NCBI GenBank assembly: GCA_019057975.1
Contig: JAHLWJ010000099.1
Coordinates: forward strand, 1 to 14,409
DNA from: Promethearchaeota archaeon
Lineage (GTDB): Archaea; Asgardarchaeota; Lokiarchaeia; Sigynarchaeales; SOKP01
DNA: 14,409 nucleotides
Direction of reading: 5' to 3'
How positions within the stretch are numbered: position 1 is the stretch's first letter; each line of letters opens with the position of its first letter. The notes under the pieces were generated by a model. That model was not told the DNA's origin and did not search any database. It saw only the letters and a list, made by a program, of their open reading frames with translations. Positions 1-6,638 of this stretch are shown piece after piece. Made by a program: the position numbers and the translations under genes.

Positions 1-1515
1 TGAAAAAATTTGCTTTTTATTACCTACTTCAACGATTTTACCAAGATACATAACACCAACCCTATCAGCAATATGGTTTACAACAGCTAAATTATGTGTG
101 ATGAAGAGAAATCCATAGTTATATGTTTTTTGTAAATCTTTGAGTAAGTTAAGAATTTGAGCTTGGACTGACACATCAAGAGCTGAAGTCGGTTCATCTA
201 AAATTATTAACTCTGGGTTACATGCTAACGCTCTCGCGATAACTACTCGTTGTTTTTGTCCTCCTGAAAATTCATGTGGATATCTATCCATATGCTCACG
301 TTTTAATGAAACTTGTTCCAATAGCTTTAATACTCGTGTTCTTAAGACATCTTTATTGGTAATACCCATGATATTTCTAAGCGGTTCAGCAATAATATCA
401 ATTACTTTCATTTGCGGATTTAAAGATGCATCGGGATCTTGAAAAACCATCTGGATTGTTTTTCTTATCTGACTTGAATATTCTGGCGGTAATGATTTAT
501 TTTTTAGTAAAATATCACCAAAATTCTTATCTACTAGTCCAAGAATAGCCAATGCTATGGTTGTCTTACCACATCCACTTTCTCCCACTAAACCAAAAGT
601 TTCTCCAGTCTTTATATTGAATGATAGACCATCTACCGCTTTAACAGCACCAATCTGTTTCTTTAAAATCCCTTTCAGAAGTGGATAATGTACCTTTAAG
701 TTCTTAACTTCTAATAGAACATCATCTTTTTCCAGAGGTATCATTTCTTCTAGTTCTTTGTAAGGAATTGTTCTGTAAGATAAATTTTTTGCAAATGTCG
801 CTATTGAAATCGAAATTACCAAGGAAATAATGGACGATAATGCTGCATTGTTGAAAAAATCTACTGGTTCTTTAAGATACATTATAGAGAGAGAAATTAG
901 TCCTGGAATAATTGCTATGGGCAAGATAAATTTTGCCCACTTAATTAACTGTATTTTATTTCCCCAGTACATATAAAATCCCGTAAAACCAGTAATGACT
1001 ATAAGGCTTATGAAATATGCTTGATAATTAATAATCACTTCCTCATAAATCCCTATTGAACTAAAAACTACCAAATTTACCTCAAGAAAAAGTTTCAAAA
1101 AGGTCATTACACCATAATAAATTGCTTGAAAAATTATACTCGATACGATAGCTTTCTTTAGGTCATTTTCATAAAAGCGCATGAATAAATACGTACCAAG
1201 AACGATATTAGCGAAGATTATTATGATTTCCGTAATTCCAACGGGATAAATACCGAATAATAAAAACTCAAAGCTAAAAAAGAATGAGATAATTATCCCT
1301 AAGAGATATAAAACAAACCATGGCAAATTTACATTTATTGATTTTTTTAAAGGTGAATATCGTTGTTCTCTTGATGATGGAAGAAATTCTTCTGAGATTG
1401 GATTTAAGATGTAGTTATCATAGGCTTTTACATATACAATTCCAATGAGAAACGCGATGACTGCATCAATAACGTAAATTACTCCAAAAACAAATTCTGA
1501 AAATTGTAATAACAT
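1..1515 (-). CDS. Oligopeptide/dipeptide ABC transporter ATPase (DppF/OppF type) with N-terminal 7-helix membrane domain; 3' end cut by window
   Basis: This is the second ATPase of a Dpp/Opp-type importer, hydrolysing ATP at the cytoplasmic face. I translated it by hand: 505 codons are open to the window edge, so the C-terminus is missing. Residues about 1-250 hold roughly seven hydrophobic helices. The ATPase domain follows, with Walker A GESGCGKT at 311-318, Q-loop (VFQDPDASLNP), signature FSGGQKQR near 415, Walker B LIILDEPTSALDV near 432-444 and the H-loop ITHNL near 472. Ordinary OppF/DppF proteins (about 320-330 residues) have no membrane segments, so the N-terminal domain is the odd part. 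It resembles that of the upstream ATPase, including the opening M-(I/L)-L-Q-F. The ATG follows the TAA of the upstream gene directly (TAAATG), and GTGA lies 5 bases before the ATG inside the upstream gene's end, which points to translational coupling. The family call is secure. The substrate is unknown; peptides are the default guess. Confidence 0.9.
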   Translation of the reverse strand, partial: MLLQFSEFVFGVIYVIDAVIAFLIGIVYVKAYDNYILNPISEEFLPSSREQRYSPLKKSINVNLPWFVLYLLGIIISFFFSFEFLLFGIYPVGITEIIIIFANIVLGTYLFMRFYENDLKKAIVSSIIFQAIYYGVMTFLKLFLEVNLVVFSSIGIYEEVIINYQAYFISLIVITGFTGFYMYWGNKIQLIKWAKFILPIAIIPGLISLSIMYLKEPVDFFNNAALSSIISLVISISIATFAKNLSYRTIPYKELEEMIPLEKDDVLLEVKNLKVHYPLLKGILKKQIGAVKAVDGLSFNIKTGETFGLVGESGCGKTTIALAILGLVDKNFGDILLKNKSLPPEYSSQIRKTIQMVFQDPDASLNPQMKVIDIIAEPLRNIMGITNKDVLRTRVLKLLEQVSLKREHMDRYPHEFSGGQKQRVVIARALACNPELIILDEPTSALDVSVQAQILNLLKDLQKTYNYGFLFITHNLAVVNHIADRVGVMYLGKIVEVGNKKQIFS

Positions 1516-3465
1516 TTAATTCACTTCTGTTTTTAAACTTTCTTTTGCTTTATTTTTAACAATCTCTTTATATAAGGGATCGTAGAGATGACAAGCTACA
1601 TAGTACTTTTCTTCAACCTCTAATGGGACTGGTACTTCTGAATCGCAAGGCTCAAACCGATGTGCACATCTTAGATGAAAACGACACCCCGGAGGAGGAT
1701 ATATTAAATTTGGTACAGAACCAGGAATAACTGCTAAGGAATCCTTCTCTTCCCCTATTTTTGGGATAGAATTTAATAACGCTATTGTATATGGATGATA
1801 AGGTGAAGTAAATAACGTACTTCTTGCTCCATACTCAACTATATAACCACTGTACATGACTGCTACTCTATCACACATTTTCGATATAATTCCCAAATCG
1901 TGTGTTATAAAAAGTATTGAGGTATCGTATTTTTTTAAAAGATCTTTCATTAAATGGAGAATTTGATTTTGTATCGTTACATCTAATGCTGTAGTTGGCT
2001 CATCTGCTATTAATAACTTAGGACTGCAGGCGAGAGCCATGGCTATTTGTATTCTTTGTCTCATACCTCCACTTAATTCATGAGGATATAGATCATATAC
2101 TGCTTTTGCATTAGGGATATTTAGATCGGTCAATAAATGTTCACTCCAATCTCGAGCAATCGCCTGAATGTTTTTTTCAATATCTTTTGTAGCCTCAATA
2201 ATTAATTCATCTTCCATATTTATAAGAAATACTTCAGATATTTGGTATCCAACACTAAAAACAGGATTGAGTGAATTTAAAGGATCCTGAAAAATCATCG
2301 CAATTTCTTTTCCACGATAATTTAAGATTTCTTCCTTAGATTTCTTGAGTAAATCTTCTCCAAAATAATACACCTTTCCTTCTTCTATAACACCAGGAGG
2401 TAAAATTAATTTTTGTAAAGAGAGAGCTGTAACAGTTTTCCCACAACCGGTCTCACCAACTAATCCTAAAATATCTCCAGCATATATTTCAAATGATACT
2501 CCTTCGAGAGCTCTCACTATACCCTCTTCTGTATAGAAATATGTTTTGAGGTCTTTTACTTTAAGAATTAATTCTTTTTCATCTCTTGACTTTGTAAACT
2601 CTCTTCCTGATAAGAGATGAGTTGCGTCTTGAACTTTTTTCTTGCTTTCTATAGCGCTCTCAGGTATATATTTGTATTTTAAAAAATAAAAAAATGAAAC
2701 TAAGTATAATCCTATTATAATAAGAATTTGTATTCTGAAATCAAACTCTATATTACCTAAATTAGAGAATTGCCCGAGAAATGCGCCGAAAAGAAAAAAT
2801 TGATAAGACCAAAAAAAATAAGCTATAAAACTACTAGTAATTATTGTTTTTTTAAGTAATGGCTTAGAAATTCTAACTTTTATACTTCTTACTCTATTGA
2901 TCAGATAACTAAGACCAATTATAAAAAATAGAATAATGACAGCATTGAAAAAACTAAGATAAAAAACTTCATTATAATTTTCAGGTTTAAGTAAAGCAAC
3001 AATAAGCGATCGAGAGAGGGGTTCAACATAAATTGGAATACTAAATAGATTTAATAAATCAACAGAAAGAAATAGTATAGATAATATTAAGCAAGATATT
3101 ATAAATATCTTGTTCCACTTCTTAAAGTCATAACTAATTTCTTGTTTTGATACTTTTATTACAAAAATTCGGTAAAATAATGTGAAAAATAATATCATTA
3201 TACTAAAGAGCACTGTGTCTTTATATAGGTATGTAAAAATCGTGTGAAAAGTTTCGAGGAGTTGCATCAATATTTTAATGGATAATATTATAGCAAAACT
3301 AATTAAAACACTAATTCCAGCATTCTTACTAAAGTATTTACTTTCTATTCTTGATTTTCCTGGTATTAGTCTATATAGTATATAGAAGCTTGTGAATACA
3401 ATTGCTGATAGAAATATGGATTCTATTATTCCAATAGCAGGATTAATATAAAACTGTAATATCAT
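1516..3465 (-). CDS. Oligopeptide/dipeptide ABC transporter ATPase (DppD/OppD type) with N-terminal 7-helix membrane domain
   Basis: This is the first ATPase of the importer, 649 residues from the ATG at 3465. A TTG four codons upstream (3477) is possible, but the ATG gives MILQF, matching MLLQF at the start of the sister ATPase. Residues about 1-265 form seven hydrophobic helices separated by short charged loops. The ATPase domain has Walker A GETGCGKT (337-344), the Q-loop IFQDPLNSLNP, signature LSGGMRQR (from 464), Walker B LLIADEPTTALDVT and the H-loop ITHDL. The C-terminal oligopeptide-transporter tail has HPYT and four cysteines (594, 600, 607, 625) spaced CX5CX6CX17C, the pattern that binds a 4Fe-4S cluster in DppD-type ATPases. 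The family is normally about 325-350 residues without membrane helices, so the N-terminal half is extra. It lies 21 bases after the DppC-type gene. ABC-exporter architecture (helices plus ATPase) was considered, but the Dpp-type ATPase and two separate permeases argue for an importer. Confidence 0.92.
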   Translation of the reverse strand: MILQFYINPAIGIIESIFLSAIVFTSFYILYRLIPGKSRIESKYFSKNAGISVLISFAIILSIKILMQLLETFHTIFTYLYKDTVLFSIMILFFTLFYRIFVIKVSKQEISYDFKKWNKIFIISCLILSILFLSVDLLNLFSIPIYVEPLSRSLIVALLKPENYNEVFYLSFFNAVIILFFIIGLSYLINRVRSIKVRISKPLLKKTIITSSFIAYFFWSYQFFLFGAFLGQFSNLGNIEFDFRIQILIIIGLYLVSFFYFLKYKYIPESAIESKKKVQDATHLLSGREFTKSRDEKELILKVKDLKTYFYTEEGIVRALEGVSFEIYAGDILGLVGETGCGKTVTALSLQKLILPPGVIEEGKVYYFGEDLLKKSKEEILNYRGKEIAMIFQDPLNSLNPVFSVGYQISEVFLINMEDELIIEATKDIEKNIQAIARDWSEHLLTDLNIPNAKAVYDLYPHELSGGMRQRIQIAMALACSPKLLIADEPTTALDVTIQNQILHLMKDLLKKYDTSILFITHDLGIISKMCDRVAVMYSGYIVEYGARSTLFTSPYHPYTIALLNSIPKIGEEKDSLAVIPGSVPNLIYPPPGCRFHLRCAHRFEPCDSEVPVPLEVEEKYYVACHLYDPLYKEIVKNKAKESLKTEVN

Positions 3466-3486
3466 TTTTATCTTCAATTTTTTTTA

Positions 3487-4449
3487 TTATATTTTAAGTC
3501 GAGGATCTACAGCATCTCTTAACCCGTCCCCAATTAACATAGCTCCTATAGCAAATAGAGCGGTACATAAACCCGGGAAGATAAAAGATAGAATGTTTCC
3601 TTTGTACATGTCTGTATTATAAATATCAATACCCCAATTTGGAATTTTATCATCACCTAAGCCGAGAAACGAAAGAGCTGCTATCCCTAGAATGGTAATA
3701 GCCATACCACCAAAAAAGTTTATTATCATCGGGGGTAAAGCGTTTGGTACAATATGTCTGAACATAACTTTAAATTTAGATGCACCACCCACTTTAGCTG
3801 CCTTTACATATATTAATCCTCTAACTTGTAAAACTAATGATCTCATAAATCTTACATTTCCCGCAATTGCAAAGCTTCCATATATTGTTAGAAGTGTTAG
3901 CATATCCACACCAACCATGCGTACTAGAATTAATACGATAATTAAAGTTGGTAAACTATATACTAAATCTACAATTCGCATGATAATGTAATCCACTTTA
4001 TTCCCAAAATACGCTGAAATTGTTCCTATTATCAAACCCCCTCCTACAGCAATAACAACAGGTATAATCGCCATAAATAAGGAAGTTCTTGAACCCCAGA
4101 TAATCCTAGCAAGAACATCATAACCATTTCCCGTAGTTCCTAATAGATGACCAAGAGAGGGGAGCTGGTACTCACCTATATAAGCTTGTGGAGGAATTAT
4201 TTCCTGTATTGCAAATTCTGTTAACCATGGACAAAAGACACCCATAAAAATAAAGATTGAAAAAATCATAAAACCTAAAATTGTGAGTGGATTAAGTAAG
4301 TGACGAAAGAACCTTCGCTTTGATTTAATTTTTTCTATTTCGTATTCTCGATTAGTGAATTCAGGTACTCTCCAACCTGGAAGTAAATAAAATATTATTA
4401 AATGTTTCCATTTCTTATTCTTGTCAAGATCATTCCTTGGTTTTTCCAT
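3487..4449 (-). CDS. Oligopeptide/dipeptide ABC transporter permease (DppC/OppC type)
   Basis: One of the two channel-forming subunits, 320 residues, close to the usual DppC length. After a charged N-terminal arm with a short hydrophobic patch (about residues 16-26) comes the first membrane helix (about 54-76). A long external loop and the BPD_transp_1 permease domain with about five helices follow. The EAA coupling loop is visible in the stretch KAAKVGGASKFKVMFRHIVP followed by NALPP, which docks on an ATPase subunit. The C-terminus GDGLRDAVDPRLKI is the classic DppC ending. The start ATG has AAGGT about 5 bases upstream as a weak ribosome-binding site. It sits 19 bases after the DppB-type gene and 21 bases before the first ATPase gene, clearly one operon. 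Nothing is missing from the family pattern; the substrate cannot be read from it. Confidence 0.93.
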   Translation of the reverse strand: MEKPRNDLDKNKKWKHLIIFYLLPGWRVPEFTNREYEIEKIKSKRRFFRHLLNPLTILGFMIFSIFIFMGVFCPWLTEFAIQEIIPPQAYIGEYQLPSLGHLLGTTGNGYDVLARIIWGSRTSLFMAIIPVVIAVGGGLIIGTISAYFGNKVDYIIMRIVDLVYSLPTLIIVLILVRMVGVDMLTLLTIYGSFAIAGNVRFMRSLVLQVRGLIYVKAAKVGGASKFKVMFRHIVPNALPPMIINFFGGMAITILGIAALSFLGLGDDKIPNWGIDIYNTDMYKGNILSFIFPGLCTALFAIGAMLIGDGLRDAVDPRLKI

Positions 4450-4468
4450 AAAATTACCTTCATTAATT

Positions 4469-5896
4469 TTAATTATAAACTATCCTTGGATCAATAATGG
4501 TATACATTACGTCAGCTATTAAATTACTAACTAGTATTATTAAAGATGCAAACAATATACACCCGTTTATTACTGGAATATCTCCACTCCAAATTGCTTC
4601 AAATAAAGTATAACCAAATCCTTGATAATTAAAAATCCTTTCGATATAAATAGAACCTAATAATGCAGCTGCAGTTCCTCCAATAATTAGATTACTAGTC
4701 GGTATTAATGCATTACGTAATGCATGCTTATTAATAACCTCTTTTTCAGGAACTCCTTTAGCACGAGCAGTTCTAATATAATCTTGATTTAACACATCTA
4801 ACATACTGGATCTTGTTTGTCTTGTAATTCCAGCAAGGCTTACAAATGTCATCGATAAAGTTGGAAGTATTATATGCCCTATAGTATCCCAAAAGAAGAG
4901 AGTTTCGTTGAATATAATGCTATCAATAGTTCTAAATTGCGTTCCATACGAAGCTACATATAAAACTAATGGGATTAAACTAATTATTCCAATTATTAAT
5001 CCAGATAAAGTTATAAAATTTCCCGAAATTTTTGCACTTTTAGGATTCTTCTTAAATACATTGGAAATTATGGCATAAGTAACCAATGCCATAGATGAAA
5101 TTAAGAACACTATTATTAAATAATAAACGTATAAAGAATTGATTGGATTAAATAAAGGAATTAAGAATATTATAAAACAAACTAAACCAATTATTAAAAA
5201 TCCCAAATTTCTTCTTTTTTGAAAGTGTTTTGGTATTATTGTTTTTCTTAATTTTAAACCACGATAAATTAAAACAACTCCAACTATAAAAAATAAGAAA
5301 ACTAGTAGCACGCTATTTATAATTGATATTGAGGGTAAGGAAGTTGTAAAAGGTGATTCAAAAGAATTTGCACCCATAATATCAATATCAAAACGAACAA
5401 AAGTTATATCTCTCAAATAAATGCCAATGTAATATTGTAACAATCCAGCAATCCAAAAACTTGGAAATCCCGCTCCAAATACTGCCAAAAATCTGATCAA
5501 TATATCTTTTCTTTTATTCCTATTTTTAGCTGAGGTAACACCAAGTTTAACAGCTATTATCGGCACCAATACTATTGGAAAAATCATCAACTCAATTGTT
5601 TTAGGGAAAATTTGTAACAGCAATTCAGATACTGGTTTATCTGCGTGAACTGTATAAGACGTTCCTAAATTTCCAGTAAAAAAATCTTTTATATAATTAA
5701 AAAGTTGAATATACCATGGATCATTTAATCCTAACCTTTCCATTTCTAATTCATAAATTGCCGGATCCCTTACCATTCCAAGTCTGTTTATAACTGGATT
5801 GATTAACATCGCGCTAGATAACAACCAAGTAATAATTAAAACTCCAATTAGCATGGGGATCATTAAAAGGATTCTTTTAGCGATATATTTCACCAT
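4469..5896 (-). CDS. Oligopeptide/dipeptide ABC transporter permease (DppB/OppB type) with inserted extra helices
   Basis: The partner channel subunit. The N-terminus (KYIAKRILLMIPMLIGVLII) and the periplasmic-side segment ending GNLGTSYT are standard DppB. The EAA loop near 372-402 (DYIRTARAKG, then NKHALRNALIP) and the end IIDPRIVY are also standard. The protein is 475 residues, against about 310-340 for the family. The surplus is an insertion of roughly 135 residues (about 190-325) with four hydrophobic helices near 193-211, 232-250, 256-280 and 295-315, joined by lysine/arginine-rich loops. It lies between the loop after the substrate-facing helices and the HIILPTLSMT segment that begins the second half of the permease core. 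An even number of helices would leave core topology unchanged. The gene starts at an ATG 23 bases after the small membrane protein gene. The family assignment is secure; the role of the insertion is unknown. Confidence 0.92.
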   Translation of the reverse strand: MVKYIAKRILLMIPMLIGVLIITWLLSSAMLINPVINRLGMVRDPAIYELEMERLGLNDPWYIQLFNYIKDFFTGNLGTSYTVHADKPVSELLLQIFPKTIELMIFPIVLVPIIAVKLGVTSAKNRNKRKDILIRFLAVFGAGFPSFWIAGLLQYYIGIYLRDITFVRFDIDIMGANSFESPFTTSLPSISIINSVLLVFLFFIVGVVLIYRGLKLRKTIIPKHFQKRRNLGFLIIGLVCFIIFLIPLFNPINSLYVYYLIIVFLISSMALVTYAIISNVFKKNPKSAKISGNFITLSGLIIGIISLIPLVLYVASYGTQFRTIDSIIFNETLFFWDTIGHIILPTLSMTFVSLAGITRQTRSSMLDVLNQDYIRTARAKGVPEKEVINKHALRNALIPTSNLIIGGTAAALLGSIYIERIFNYQGFGYTLFEAIWSGDIPVINGCILFASLIILVSNLIADVMYTIIDPRIVYN

Positions 5897-5919
5897 ATTC
5901 GTGGTTTTTCTAGCTATTA

Positions 5920-6450
5920 TTAATCCCCTCCATAATTATTCAATTTAATATCACGACGAGACTTGACACGTCTACATAAAAACATCCCAGAAAGAGATCC
6001 AAATAAGTTTATACCCATCACTAATAAGATATTGATATATCCTTTAAGATTTCCAAACTGTAAGATGAAAGGTTCAAGTGAAAATCCAAACATAATAAAA
6101 TAGAATATAAATCCTTCAAAAATGATAAATGGTGCTATCCATAAAGAAGCCCTTATACCATAATGTGAGATATCTTCTTTATAAGTTAACCAGAAACAAA
6201 CAAAAAACAATAAAAAACATGGTAAAAATAAACTCGTCAAATAGTATTCGTAGGTCCAGAATAACATTGTTTTTACACTCTCACTAATATTAGTGAAAGA
6301 AAACCAGTCGTTGCCTTCATCAAACATTAAAATATTCGCTACAATCCCATAATACCCAAAAAAAACAATTATATAGGAAAAAACTACGCCCCCTTGGCGT
6401 CCCCAATCAACTTTCCAGTGACCCCTATTTTCGGTATTATTTTTTGACAT
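5920..6450 (-). CDS. Small four-helix membrane protein, first gene of the importer operon; function unknown
   Basis: I do not recognise this 176-residue protein. It has a short polar N-terminus, then four hydrophobic segments (about 21-43, 62-89, 101-123, 136-159) and a strongly basic tail (CRRVKSRRD near 159-167), suggesting a cytoplasmic C-terminus. No nucleotide-binding, catalytic or metal motifs are visible. It is the promoter-proximal gene of the ABC importer operon, 23 bases before the DppB-type permease, so a role in assembly or accessory function of that transporter is the natural inference from context. It has no recognisable Shine-Dalgarno, and the candidate TATA box would put transcription start within a few bases of the ATG, so the message may be almost leaderless. 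It could be a remnant or cousin of the extra membrane domains in the other subunits; I cannot show that by eye. Confidence 0.82.
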   Translation of the reverse strand: MSKNNTENRGHWKVDWGRQGGVVFSYIIVFFGYYGIVANILMFDEGNDWFSFTNISESVKTMLFWTYEYYLTSLFLPCFLLFFVCFWLTYKEDISHYGIRASLWIAPFIIFEGFIFYFIMFGFSLEPFILQFGNLKGYINILLVMGINLFGSLSGMFLCRRVKSRRDIKLNNYGGD

Positions 6451-6476
6451 ATGCTTTATAAAATATTTTAAACTAT

Positions 6477-6484
6477 CTTAAATA
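6477..6484 (-). promoter_or_regulatory. Candidate TATA box of the importer operon
   Basis: On the minus strand the bases read TATTTAAG, 27-34 bases before the ATG at 6450. That is about the archaeal TATA-to-start distance, so transcription would begin close to the start codon. A second A+T stretch (TTTAAAATA) lies nearer the gene. In such A+T-rich DNA the assignment is only a candidate. Confidence 0.4.
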
Positions 6485-6508
6485 GAAAAACCTTGATACT
6501 TTTTAATG

Positions 6509-6527
6509 ATTTATGAATTTCATAAAT
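6509..6527. repeat. Perfect inverted repeat, candidate operator between divergent promoters
   Basis: ATTTATGAATTTCATAAAT is a perfect dyad of 9-base arms around one central base. It lies between the candidate TATA boxes of the two divergent transcription units (about 25 bases from the operon box and 40 from the binding-protein box). The location and odd-centred symmetry suit a dimeric regulator controlling both importer units. No regulator gene is in the window. A chance palindrome in A+T-rich DNA is possible. Confidence 0.45.
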
Positions 6528-6560
6528 ATTTTACTATCGTAATTTTAAAATCTTCAAATT

Positions 6561-6574
6561 GAAAGCTTTAAATA
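6561..6574 (+). promoter_or_regulatory. Candidate BRE/TATA promoter of the substrate-binding protein gene
   Basis: GAAAGC followed by TTTAAATA fits an archaeal BRE plus TATA box. With the normal spacing, transcription would start near 6598, giving a leader of about 40 bases to the ATG at 6639. A short dyad (TTCAA-A-TTGAA, 6553-6563) overlaps its upstream edge. Confidence 0.55.
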
Positions 6575-6626
6575 AATGAGCGATAAAATAAAGATTGTAT
6601 AATTAATAAAATCTAAAAAAAAAAAA

Positions 6627-6630
6627 GTGA
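6627..6630 (+). promoter_or_regulatory. GTGA, probable Shine-Dalgarno core that decides the start of the binding protein
   Basis: GTGA can pair with the archaeal 16S rRNA 3' end (message consensus GGAGGTGA). It sits 8 bases before the ATG at 6639. The same GTG could be read as an in-frame start four codons earlier (6627). The site reads better as a ribosome-binding site inside an A-run than as a start codon, because the ATG then opens a normal signal peptide (MKRTN...). Confidence 0.5.
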
Positions 6631-6638
6631 AAAAAAAA

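Noticed and set aside
1..3465. ABC exporters (membrane domain plus ATPase in one chain)
   Set aside because: The ATPase domains, Fe-S tail and operon with DppB/DppC permeases and a binding protein are of the importer class, and the N-terminal helices do not show an exporter coupling-helix pattern I could recognise.
3692..3991. Plus-strand open frame inside the DppC-type gene
   Set aside because: It lies antisense to a clearly conserved permease, and its translation has no recognisable pattern of its own.
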